Assembly (NCBI GenBank): GCA_033296885.1
Contig: MU863879.1
Coordinates: 1-64,000, forward strand
Direction of reading: 5' to 3'
DNA length: 64,000 nt
Source: Triangularia verruculosa
Lineage: Eukaryota > Ascomycota > Sordariomycetes > Sordariales > Podosporaceae
Shown here: in pieces, positions 1 to 10,706 of the stretch
How positions within the stretch are numbered: position 1 is the stretch's first letter
Layout of the letters: each line of letters opens with the position of its first letter
Program-made: the position numbers and the translations under genes
Notes under the pieces: model-generated
What the model was told of the DNA's origin: nothing
Seen by the model: only the letters and a program-made list of their open reading frames with translations
The model's database searches: none

Positions 1-107
1 ATATCAAAAACAGCACACCATAAACCTTAATAAATTAAATCAGCCAAAAGTGGTTCTCTAGATATCTACCCTTGGGGTATCAGATAATAATATAAGCGCT
101 TGGTACG

Positions 108-253
108 CCCCCCCCCCCCCCCCCTTCTCTCGCGCCAGCTCTAGCCAAACCCAATTATCCATATCCCAAAAAGCCAACCCCAAACGCCATTCTCATCACC
201 CCTTCTTTTCTAAAAATCATATCGCAAACAAATCATCGCCCCCCCCCCCCCCC
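108..253. repeat. Two poly-C tracts downstream of the CLC gene
   Basis: A run of 17 C (108-124) and a run of 15 C (239-253) lie just beyond the stop codon of the CLC gene. On the coding strand of that gene they are poly-G. They look like simple homopolymers in the 3' flank. Their exact lengths may be unreliable in an assembly. Confidence 0.9.
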
Positions 254-269
254 TTGGCCCTCGTGCAAA

Positions 270-3218
270 TCATAACCTCCTCGCACTCCCCCTCCTAACC
301 ACCCCCTCCCTCTCCTCCTCCCCTTGCTCATCCAACCCCCCATCCCCCTCGTCCAACTCCATCTCCGTCCCCTCCAATATCCCCCCCTCCTGCCCCGTCC
401 TGCTCCCCTCCCAACTATCCCTCAACCTAACCCTCCCCCCGCTCCACCCGCTCACCCGATCACTCACCCACCCCGCCACCCCCTTCATATACTCCCACAC
501 CCTCTCCTGCCCCTCCTGCTCTATCCCCTCCAGCACCCTCTCCCTCTCCCCGTGCTCCGCCGCCTCCGCCTTGAACTGGTACTTCAAACAGTCCTTCACC
601 GTCACCAACCCCATCAACCTCCCCCGCCGCTCCGTCAATATCACCCTCGGCCCAATCTTTCTAAACAGCTCCATGACCGTCTCCAGCGGCAACCGAGGAT
701 GGACCGTCAGCGGGGTCAGATCAATATAAGGCGAGAAATCAACCGTTGTCTGCATCGAGGTGCTGTAATCAGGTTCCTGCTCGTGGTAAGGAGTCGAAGT
801 GGACGAGGACGTGCTCGGGTACACCGGCGGGAGGTTCGAATTCCGCGAAAAAGGCAGAAACGTGCATTTCGCCAGCGGAGACAAATTCCTTTCCTTCTTC
901 GCGCGCTCAACCGCGTAGCAGAGCTCCGTTCGGCCAATGTACCCGATGAGAATCTTGGAGGCGTCGTCGTCGACGATGGGGAAGCCTTGATACGAATCCT
1001 TGGAGAGCAAACGCTCGACTGCCTTGAGGGTGAGGCCTGTCGACGGGATCGAGACCACGTCCGTGATCATCGCGTGCGAGACGGGGACGCCAAAGTTGTG
1101 GTCTTCCTTGTTGTCAAGATACGGGAAGCCGCTGAACCAAATCATCCTGTCGGCAATGCCGCCCTTGCCAAAGAGCTCGCTGACTGCCTTGGTCACACCA
1201 ACCACGATCATCGTTGGGAGGATGTACGTGAGCGCGCCGGTGAGTTCGAACATGATGACCACGACCGAAACGGTAATGTGCATGATACCGCTCAGTGCTG
1301 CCGCGGCGCCGAGGAAAGCATATGTTCCAGGCGTGATGCAGGGGACGTCTGGTTGGCAGGCCGAGAAGAACACGCTCTTGGGGTTGGCTTCGTGCAGCGC
1401 CTGGACAATAATCCCAACTGTCCGCCCAAACGACGCCCCAATCGCCATGGATGGCACGAAAATTCCGGCCGGGACTTTGCAACCGTATGAGATGATCACA
1501 AAAAAGATCCGGATGACCGTGGCCAACAACAGAGAAATGACATTGCCAAGGCGGTGGTCCCGCTCGCAAAGTCCATGATAATCCTCGGCTCCCTCACACT
1601 CGAGGAACAGAATCTCCATGCTCTCCGTCATCTCGATCCTCAAGAAGGCGTTCGGATAGCAGACAATGGCCGTTGCAGCCGCCAACAAGGTAGCCTCCAT
1701 AATGGCATAGTTAGACAGGTACTTCTTGCGGAACGCCTGGACTCTCAGGTTCCACTTCATGACAAAGGCACCATACAGACCCCCAAAGATGCCGATGATG
1801 ATGTAAAACACAACCTCGAAAAAGTGCCAGTTCCGATCATACTTCACCTGGAACATAACCAGCTGACCGGTACGGAAAGGGTTCATGGCAGCGAGGACGG
1901 CGGTGGCAACCAAGGCACAAAAGTAAGTGCGCCACATGGTCTTGAGAGGGAAGTAGCTCGACATTTCCTCCAAAGAGAACAGCACGCCACCGATGGGGCT
2001 GCCGAAGGCGACAGCTACACCAGCAGCGGCGCAAGCACTGAGGATTTCACGTGTTTTCGAAGCATTTCGTCGGTATTTGTTGAACATTCTCGAGATGACA
2101 TTGCCGGTGCAGACGGCGTAGTGAACGCTTGGTCCTTCCTTTCCAACTGAGAGGCCGGATCCAATGGCGAGAGGCAAGGCGATGGACTTGATGATCAGGG
2201 TCCAAAAGCCGAGGAAGCCCTTCATGACGAATCCTGCGATAATGCATTTAATCTCTGAAATACCCGATCCAGCTGCGTATGGGGCGTACGACTTGACCAG
2301 GGTGGCCGCGGTAAAGGAGAAGCATATCTATATCAGTCAGCATAGCTGTGAATAGGGGTGAAAGGAGTGCCCAGCACTGACCGCAAAAATAATGTAGATG
2401 ATATAGTTCGCTGGCTCAAACCCGGTCCACCGGTGCCAGTCGGCGCAACCGTTGTGCTCCCCCCAGCAACAGAAGTTCTCATTCAGATAGAAGCCCGTCT
2501 TGCAGTACCCGAGCTTGATGTCGGAGAGCCATTCTGTGATGATGTTGAGAAAGGCGGCGTTCAGTCCAATAGCGGCGCCAATGATGGTCACAACAATCCA
2601 TCCCTGTGCTGCTTCGTAGGACTCCAGTATCCTCTGCTTCCAATCGAATCGGCCCGTGTCGTAGAGGCCCGCTGTTCGTTTTCTCCGTGACTTTCTGCGC
2701 AACTGCTCGCGTGCCGCATCTTGTACCCAGTCTATTCTCCAGCCCGGTTAGTACTTGGATTCCGACGTTCGTATGCGCGGAGCAATGCGCGCATAGTCTG
2801 GGACTCGGAAGACTATACCTATAGTTGTGAAATCCTAGGCCGGACCAGAGCTGTCAGCTACCATGACATACGAGCCAAGGGAATAGTTGTAGAAGAGTAT
2901 ACCAACCTCATAACGTTTTATCTTTGCTATCTCCTCCTCTATTTGGTGTTGCGCAGCTATCCCCTGGCCATTGCTATTCTCTCCTCGTTCGGCATTGGAC
3001 ACGGCAAAGGACAACCTCGAGTTGACAGACGGTCGTCGCACTGCCCGTGGTGCCAGCGTCGACGAGTAGGACGTCGACCGTGATTGTGGATTTAGATTCA
3101 TGGCGCCCCTGGCCACCTGTTCGTCGTCGGCGGTGTTGCGAGCATTAGGGTGCTTGTTTTGAGAAACAAGAGGAGGCTGGTGATTTGCGATTGCGTTCGG
3201 CGTTGAAGCTGCCCGCAA
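270..3218 (-). CDS. CLC-family chloride/proton exchanger (Gef1-like)
   Basis: Membrane chloride channel/exchanger of the CLC family, expected in endosomal, Golgi or plasma membranes. Four exons join in frame: 3218-2907, 2834-2819 (only 16 nt), 2731-2382 and 2327-270. The joined protein of about 900 residues has a disordered N-terminus, the CLC pore and a C-terminal CBS pair. The selectivity signature GSGISE and the gating-glutamate motif GKEGPSVH are present. FSLEE lies about 57 residues after the gating Glu, where exchangers carry the proton glutamate. This favours a 2Cl-/H+ antiporter over a plain channel (inference). Introns have clear branch sites such as tactaac. The 5' end is unsure: the frame is open to about 3242 but has no ATG before 3101, so either translation starts at 3101 or a further 5' exon exists. 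Confidence 0.93.
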
Positions 3219-3235
3219 GGTTGCCCTGATGGCAT

Positions 3236-3603
3236 GTGGATTTCAGCACTCAATCAGAAGGTTCCCCGCCCTGGAAAAAGCTTGGCTCAGCCGCTAATTC
3301 AGGCTTATCCCTGGCAGTTACAGCGGGGCTCTCAACGACACTTCATGTGGGGTTCTCAGCTCTCTAATTGGGTCGCGCCAAGAACCCTTGAAATCGCGTC
3401 TCACGCGTGCTTCTTAATCTTCAACTTCATCAGCTCTTTCACAATCATCAATCACATGCCGAGTTTCTGACCAACAACAACATCCAGTTCATTAATCAAG
3501 GGGTATCATAACCTTGCTCATACGACACCTTTCAACAACAGATATCTATTCACATCGCTCTCTGAAGTCTTCTTCATCTCACGCCACCGATCTCATATCA
3601 AAA
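3236..3603. promoter_or_regulatory. Divergent intergenic region, CLC gene / histone-fold gene
   Basis: About 370 bp separate the first CLC exon (-) from the ATG of the histone-fold gene (+), so it should hold both promoters. It is pyrimidine-rich on the + strand near the histone-fold start. I see no convincing TATA box or other named site. Confidence 0.5.
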
Positions 3604-4263
3604 ATGCCTTACAACACCACCGCCATCCCCCCTCGAAAGGAGGTCACAGGCCAAACCCAACTTCCTCGTAAGTTCTTCACTTCCCCCCTTTTTTCAAATA
3701 TCATACTAACCACCACCCCCCCTCCAGTCACCCGCGTCAAAAAAATCGTCGCTCAGGACCAAGACATCCAAATCTGCTCCAACAACGCCGCCTTCGTCAT
3801 CACCCTCGCAACCGAAATGTTCGTCCAGTACCTCGCCGAGCAAGCCCAGGAGAAGACCAAGCTCGAGCGCAAGCCCCGCCGCAACATCCAGTACAAGGAC
3901 ATCGCCAACGCCGTCGCCCACCAGGACAACCTCGAGTTTTTGGAAGACGTCGTTCCCAAGACTACTTCCTACAAGGACGTCAAGGGCAAGGCCGCTGCCG
4001 CGAGGACCAGAGTGAAGGGGGAGAAATCAGGTGCTGCTGCTGCTGCTGCTGCTGCTGCTGATGCGGAGAGGGGAGGGGAGGGTGCCATGCCGAATGGTAA
4101 GAAGCACAAGGCTACGAATGGGACGCATTCTTCGCCGGCGAATGGGATTCAGAGGAGCAGGATTTTGTCGAGTGACTCTGGGGATCCGAACGCGCAGTTG
4201 GAGGCGGAGGCGGAGCTGGCGAGGAGGGGAGGGAGTGGAGAGGATGTGAATATGACCGGTTAG
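3604..4263 (+). CDS. Histone-fold protein, DNA polymerase epsilon subunit C (Dpb3) / CHRAC-type
   Basis: Small nuclear histone-fold protein of the CBF/NF-Y type that pairs with another histone-fold subunit in DNA polymerase epsilon or a chromatin-remodelling complex. Two exons: 3604-3667 and 3728-4263. The intron has donor gtaagt, branch tactaac and acceptor ccag. The 199-residue product has its histone fold at about residues 22-105, starting TRVKKIVAQDQDI and including FVITLATEMFVQYLAEQA and the KDIANAVAHQDNLEFLEDVV helix typical of Dpb3/POLE4. The tail holds a run of nine Ala or more encoded by a GCT repeat, then a low-complexity acidic region. The pattern fits Dpb3 better than NF-YB/YC. 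Choosing between Pol epsilon and CHRAC use from sequence alone is not possible. Confidence 0.87.
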   Translation: MPYNTTAIPPRKEVTGQTQLPRKFFTSPLFSNIILTTTPPPVTRVKKIVAQDQDIQICSNNAAFVITLATEMFVQYLAEQAQEKTKLERKPRRNIQYKDIANAVAHQDNLEFLEDVVPKTTSYKDVKGKAAAARTRVKGEKSGAAAAAAAAADAERGGEGAMPNGKKHKATNGTHSSPANGIQRSRILSSDSGDPNAQLEAEAELARRGGSGEDVNMTG

Positions 4264-4858
4264 AAGGCGGTCTTGCCCGGACGGGGGTTGTAGGACGGGG
4301 CGGTAAAAATGTTGATGTGGGTATTGGTTCATGGTGTCAACGGGTTATCGAGGGGTTATTATAACAAAGCAGTAAAATTAATCCTCTTTTGTTTTATCAG
4401 TTTACAAAACCATCTCACAGGTTTACATCCATCGACATCTGTGAGCAGCCGTCAGATACCACTTCTTCACACATATGTTGCTTCGAAGCCACAGACAGCC
4501 TATCGTCTCACATTCGTCACCGCCCAGCAGCCTCCTTAAGCCTTGTACCGCCATTCCACCGAACTCCATCGGTCTTAACAGTCACTTTGCCAGCCAAATG
4601 TATAAAGCAGGGAGGTCAAGAGCCAGAGATCAGAGCCGCAACAAGCTTGTCAGAGCATCCGGCACTCAATCCCGAGTATTATACCAGAAAGATCTTCTAA
4701 AACATTTTCGTAAACTAGCCTAAAGGTCCCCATCCATAACTCCTGCCCCCCCAACTGAAATAAACAAAGAGATATATATCGTCGTCTAGGTAGCTTTGGT
4801 ACTCATCCCCCTCACATCCATTACCCGCCCCCCCACATATTAAACAAAACTCCCCAAT
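4264..4858. other. Intergenic region between convergent genes
   Basis: 3' flanks of the histone-fold gene (+) and the Mak32-like gene (-). It is AT-richer than the genes on either side and holds only short chance frames. No feature recognised. Confidence 0.6.
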
Positions 4859-6263
4859 TCACTTCAACCCAATCCTCTCGATAAAACTATCCAACCTGTC
4901 TTGAACTCTCTCCCCATTCCAAGTCTCGCCACCTTCATCTACAAGTAGCAAAGGCATGCCAACCTGCTCAATAGCAAAACTCGCCGCCACCGAGCCCCAC
5001 GCAACAGCCTCTTCTATCCCCTTCCCCCTAGCCAAGGCGACGCCGAGCCCGCCGAGGAAAGTGTTGCCTCCCCCGGTTGGATCCTTGACTTTTTCCTTGT
5101 CAGTGTGGAAGGCAGGAAGCCACTTTTCGATTCCCTCGTCTACCTCGATTTCCTCTCTTGCCACGACGCCCTCCTGTCCTTCCTCCATGAGCAGGCCGGC
5201 GAAGAGGGCTTCCATGTCCGTTTCTGCCGTCAGTCCTCCCCTGTGGCCGACAATCTTCTTCTTCTTGTTGGGGTTGGCGCTTCTCTTCCTGCCTCCGTTT
5301 TTGGCAATATACGCCCCCTTCTCGCCCGCTCTGATCACCAAGGTGTAAGATTGCAGCGGCATGCTTGCCAAGAGCTGCTCGCAGCCCCGTTCCACTGCGG
5401 CCGTGTCGATTTCGCCTTCTGGGGTTACGCCGGAGCTGCCCAGAAAGCCGGCGAGTTCCGAGTGGTTTGGGGAGCAAATGTCGACCAAGGGGAGGGTGTT
5501 TGTGCAGTTTAGGAGTTCTTCTGGTGTGCAGAGGTCGGGGACAGGTTCCCAGATTATGAGGGGGCGGGTGTACTCGTCTTGTTTTCCTTGGGCTGAATAG
5601 TAGTAATCCTTTCGGGCGCTGAGGAACGTGCGGATGAGGTCTTGACAGCGGAGAGGGGAGCAGATGAGGTGGATGGATTTGGTGGTTAGGAGGACCGGGG
5701 AGAGGGAGGAAAGGCAGGAGATGGTGAGGCGGCGTTTGGGGGTTGTGTACCGAAAGGAGCGGTGGGAGGGGTCGGAGGGGTTGGAGTAGCCGTTCCAGCC
5801 GCGGGTGGTTAGTCTGGAGGGGGTGGTACGGAAAACAGCAGATGTCTCCCAGCTTTGGATGTGGTGGAGGACAGAAGGGGGGAAGTCGGACCCGCAGTCG
5901 ACGACCATGGAGACTGTTTTTGAGAGAGTTGGTGGGCTGGAGAAGAGGCGGGCGCCGAGGGCGGAGTAGGTGCCTGCTCCGCCGGGGATGTCTATACTTG
6001 GGGGGAGAGAGAGGGAGGGGGGGTGGTGGATTTCATCTGGGGGGAAGGGTTAGCGTTGTAAGTGAGATGGGGAGGGGTGGGGGGAGGGAAGAGGCACCGA
6101 TTATGAACATCCCCAGGGTGACGAAGTCTATCTCTTGGGAGGGGGGGATTTCGTTCCATGATTCGACGAGTTCTTCTTTTTCTTCTTCTGCTTTGGGGTT
6201 GTCGTTGGGTTTGGGAACGGTGGTCACGGCGAGGGGGTCCGGGTCCGGGGCCGGCGGTGACAT
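4859..6263 (-). CDS. Mak32-like PfkB-family protein
   Basis: Member of the PfkB/ribokinase-like family closest in style to yeast Mak32. Two exons: 6263-6098 and 6036-4859. The 61-nt intron joins FVTLGMFII to DEIHHPP through a split Asp codon. The product is 447 residues. Visible family features are the N-terminal glycine-rich stretch DIPGGAGTYSALGARLF, the middle CSPNHSELAGFLG segment and the C-terminal nucleotide-site motif. That last motif reads DPTGGGNTFLGG, where active sugar kinases have GAGD, so the usual catalytic Asp is Asn. Its kinase activity is therefore doubtful. The start at 6263 is the first ATG in frame; the frame is open further upstream but lacks ATG. The substrate is unknown. 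Confidence 0.85.
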
Positions 6264-7240
6264 GATGACGGGCGGACGGCGGGTGATGCGGAGCGGGAGT
6301 GGTTGCTTGGCTTCTGTAAGACGATGCAGGGTAAACCCGTTTTGTGCGACGGTTGGAAATCCGAAACTCAAGAAAACGAGTGTCTCAACTCGGATGATTA
6401 GAATAAGGAAACGAGTGATGAGAAAAACAAGCGTGGAAGAGTGAGTGAGTGAGCGATGAGTGAGTCGTTAGTCGAGCCACATCCCACTCTCGCGGGTCCC
6501 CTCAGGTCCAACGCCCAGCTGAGGTGCGGTGCGATTGGAAGCCAGTAGCAGGCATGAAACAGGGCGAACAGCGCAACAAAAGCCACAAGGTGCCTGATGG
6601 AAGCTCGCAGTTAATGCAAACGGAAAGTGGGGCAATCAGTTCGCAGCCTATCATGGGCCGTTACTACGTGTTCCCTTATAACTGAGGGTTTGGCATGTGA
6701 GATCTGATAAGATCTCTTAATGATATGCAGTTGTGAGATGTACTGGGAGTTTTGGTGATAGATCTGACAGAGATGAGAAAAGTGGCGTGTCTGCCTTCTA
6801 CACTTTGATCCGTAGACAAATTTGAGGTGGTATTTCAACATCTACCATCTGCACACTCTGATGTGTACAAGTCAAGAAAATACAAAAACAAAGCCCCAAA
6901 CATCATGCCCCATACATGCGTGCCTTTTAAGCTAAAATGCCCACGCCATACCAGCAACGCTCAATGTTCCATGGCATACCAAAAGCTTTCGGACAAGAAC
7001 CAAAAAAACATCCATTCCCATTTGTGGCCCGCAACAGAGAAATAAAAGTTCATCACAGCCAAATAATAATAAACCAAAGCTTTCCCATACAAATCCCCCA
7101 ATAACCTCCCCTGAAGCGAAATAAAAAGCCACAGCAAAGTATCATGACGATAACCTCAAGCAAAAGCTCACAACAAAAAAATCAATGTCCCAACAACAAT
7201 CACTTCTGCTTTTCGTTCGTTACATCCCACAAGAGAGAGC
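6264..7240. other. Intergenic region upstream of the Mak32-like gene
   Basis: Nearly 1 kb between the start of the Mak32-like gene and the stop of the CTF1-like regulator, both on the minus strand. The part nearest 6264-6600 should carry the Mak32-like promoter, and 6850-7240 is the AT-rich 3' region of the regulator. I found no RNA gene or repeat. Confidence 0.55.
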
Positions 7241-10200
7241 TTACATCATGTTCCCCAGCCCAGAAGCTGCTACATTTTCAAAATTCAGTCCTTGAGCCTC
7301 GCCGTTGATACCAAAGAATTGAAACCTATTTTTCACGGTCAGCCATTGTCCCTTCATCCTAGGGTTGATCCAAAGAGTACTCACCAATCTTCCACATTCA
7401 TCGTCGACGGCAGAGGCTGTCCTTGCACTGAACTCGTACTCCAGCTGTCACTCGGACTGTTCCCGTCCACCATCTGGCTGTCAAAGTTCGTCTGCCAGAT
7501 GTTACCACCCTGATTCCCCGGGAACCCGGCCATCCCCGGCTGGAGCAGTCCGTTCTTGTTGCCGTTGGCGTTTGTATTCTGCATCGGGCTACCTGCTAAT
7601 CCTCTGTTGGTTGGTAAAGCTTGTCCAAATTGAAGTTGTCCGTCGACCGGCGTGTGCCCACCTTGCATGTTCTGATTCTGCATTTGCGCCATGACCTGGG
7701 CGTCCATGTTCTGGTGATGCTGATGCGGAGAAAACTGCCCTTGGAATGGTGCTTGGACACCCTCGGGGAACAGTTGATCGGGCTGAAAGTTCTCCCAGAT
7801 GGACTGGGACAGATTCGGCGAGTTCCTGGTAACCAAATACAGATCAGGCGGCGTGGCTGGAACAGAAAACGAAGGATTGAACGGTGTTGCTGGCCGGGTA
7901 TGAGGGCGAGAGGCAGTCCCACCCATGAATGTGTCGCCATTGGTCCGGGTGTGAGGCGGTGAGGTGGTGGCCGTGGTGGTAGGAGGAGGCATTGCGTTTG
8001 GATTCTGATCTGCTTTGTTCATAAAACTTGGCGTTTGTGGCCGTGATCGCTCATAGGACTCCTGGTGCTGTGGTTGAGGTGTGTTAACAGAAAAGTCAAT
8101 AGCCATCTCGTCATATTTGCGCTTCTCTTGCATCCGCTGATGTTGCTCAAGCTGCGAGAGGCTCTGCTGTGTCTTGCGGTGTCTCTTGCCCGCCGCCTTC
8201 TGCAACCTCTCCTCAAGCACCTTATTACCCAGAATAGACTCGAAAAGAGTGTGCACCATCTTGCCCACCAGCCAGACCTTGGACACATCCTTGAGAGCAC
8301 CCATGCAAGTCCGGATCCGATCCTGCGTGACCTGCTGGATAGACGGCACCGGTGACCTAAGCTGGTACACGTGCATGATGAGCGCTGAAAACAGACTGTA
8401 CACCACATATGCTGGGCAGTAGCGGAGCTCTCCATGTGCTGTGAGATTCTCGATGATGGACGTGATCATGGCCGCCGCTTGAAAAGCGATATTCCGTGAG
8501 GGATATGCCGAGTCTTCTGGAAACCTGTGTGAGCCGCTGGGGGGCATGTGGGCGCGGTGAAGAAGACAAAGCGTGGTGTAATAGTTGGAGTGCAGCAGGG
8601 CAGACCAGAAGTGATGCCTTGGCATCTCCCAGTACACAATTTTTGGGCAGTTCTGAAGCCAGTCCGCAAGTGCCATGTCGCTGTGTGTGAGGTCGATGGC
8701 GTTTTGCCGCCTGCCCTTGGCTGCTACAGAGTACTGCTGAGACAGCACCAAGCCCATGATCTCGCAAAGCTTGACATATTGCAGGAAGAACTGTACGTGA
8801 ATTGGGTCTGGCGGATATTCACCAGTGGCATGGTCTGTGTCGTCCTCAATGAAATCGTCCTCGGTCAACATCTCGACATCCGAGTCGTCGAGGTTGATGT
8901 GACAAGGCCGGCCGAGCGCAACGGCCACTGATCGATCTCTGGTGAACAATGTCCACCAGATGCGTTTCCATAACCTCTTGTCAGACTTGCTGAGCTGTGA
9001 ACCCTCCACGCTGCGATGCATGCCCGAGCCTTGAGCGACAATGGTGGCAACACGGGTCCAGTAAAAGACATTCTTGGTGACGTCCTCGGGCCCCTCCCAG
9101 TACCACCCCATCAACAAAAGCGACTGGACGATGGTCACCCGGTCATCCTCATAATTCGCATCGTACAAGGCCTTGGCTCTTTTGTAGAACGTCAGGGCTG
9201 CCGGTGTTGACGAACCGTTGGCGTCCATCAGCTGGGAGTTGGTACACACCCGTGATCCCGCCAAAAGCATGGCCTGTAGCAAGAGCAGAGATGGTGGGTT
9301 TTTAGGATCCTTGTAGCGGCGCATGAACTTGGTCCTGTTGATAACCGGGACGACGGGATGGATCCATTTGAAGTATGAGTCAATCAGCTCATCGCAGAGA
9401 GATCGTGGTGGGAGCAGGAACGCTCCTCGCTGGTGCAAGATATCAATCTCGACATTATCGAGCTCTGTCAGTCGTGCCCTAGACCCCTTGATGTTCTCTG
9501 GTAGTGGGTAATGGACGACATCTGCCGAGCTCTGCCGGTCGTGGACAAGAAGCGTGAGGTTGGAAGACTCGCCGAGGTAAGCCACCCGTCCGGCCTCTGT
9601 GATAGGGGCCCGCGTAAACTTGGGCTTCATGACCAAGTTCATATAGTTGGCCAAAGTAGCATTGTCGAATTCCTCCTTCTTCTGTTGCTCCTCGGTAGGG
9701 GCCGTCAAGGGGGTGGCTTCGTGGGTGTGGTAGACAGCAGGTGGTCGAGTGCCGCTGGGAAAGGTACTGGATCCAGGAGGAAGTGAGGATGACCGATCGT
9801 CGGCCTCGCCTCGTTCACTAGAGCCGCGTCAGTATCCAACTATCAGACAAAACAAGCATAAACTTTGAGCTATCGAGCACAGCACAGCAAGCGCACGGAC
9901 GAGGACGAGGACCCGGAAGGATGGGTGAACCCATGGAGAAACAGGGCCCAGCGCTATTTGTCGCAAAAAGCAGATAGTTCAGGAGAGATGGGCGGTGTGA
10001 TGTACCTATCAGAGTCCTTAGACTGAGCAATGCTGCTGGCAACCTTTTTGCGTTTCGGCGTGGGGATGCGGCATTCGATCTGAAAGGCGACGCAGTTGGT
10101 ACACGGCACGCCGAGGCTGGCGGCATCGCATCGAACCTGCAACACTTGACGTGAGCATCCATGTCCGTACAGTCATTCGATACCTCCCCCCCCCCCAACC

Positions 10201-10706
10201 CCCAATGGTATGATATGATAAGACGAGAGAAAGGGCGTTCCTACTTTGCGTGCATGGCATGTCTGTTGGCAATGACTGGTCAGCTTTCAAGGTCCCCAAA
10301 GATAACCACACAGCTTGGGATATGGACGAGCCGAGGCACAATGATAGGCGAGGTATCGCGAATCGCCGAGGGGCACGTCAGGCCGCGGGACGTCACCCAC
10401 GACAATCCACCAGCCAAGGCAATATAATAGTAGACTACTCACCTCGCATGCTCGTGAAGCTCGTTGTCTATTTCAATGGCAAACAAGACAAGGTCAGCGC
10501 AAACCCTTCCACCCTCTCCCCCGCATGGCGCAGTGCGCTCAAGGAACCCACCTCCTAAAGCTCAATCCACCAGATGTGTTTGTTGTGGATGTCGTGCCGC
10601 CGGCTGATGGAGCGGTAGACGGCGATACCGACTGTTGCGGAGATGTGGAGGTTTGCTTCTTGGATGCCGGCGCGGCGACTGCCGGAGGTGCTGAATCGAT
10701 CTCCAT
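7241..10706 (-). CDS. Zn2Cys6 transcription factor, CTF1/Far (cutinase and fatty-acid regulator) family
   Basis: Nuclear zinc-cluster activator related to cutinase transcription factor 1 and the Far regulators of fatty-acid use. Six exons: 10706-10552, 10467-10443, 10262-10245 (18 nt), 10136-10006, 9817-7385 and 7325-7241. They join to 948 residues with every phase correct. The zinc cluster reads RACETCHARKVRCD then CTNCVAFQIEC (C-X2-C-X6-C-X8-C-X2-C-X6-C) and is split over three exons. A fungal-specific transcription-factor domain fills the middle (around DSYFKWIHPVVPVINRTKF). The C-terminus is Gln/Asn/Pro-rich. The last exon encodes a conserved-looking FQFFGINGEAQGLNFENV tail that would be missed if the open frame were taken to its stop at 7381. 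The first in-frame ATG (10706) was chosen; the frame is open but ATG-free to 10979, so a 5' exon remains possible. Confidence 0.9.

Noticed and set aside
830..842. ggttcgaatt resembling a tRNA B box
   Set aside because: It is inside the CLC coding sequence and has no matching A box or cloverleaf around it. Other B-box-like words in the window also lacked partners, so no tRNA is called.
324..1490. 388-codon plus-strand frame opposite the CLC gene
   Set aside because: Low-complexity Pro/Arg/His translation of the complementary strand. The CLC domains on the minus strand are unambiguous.
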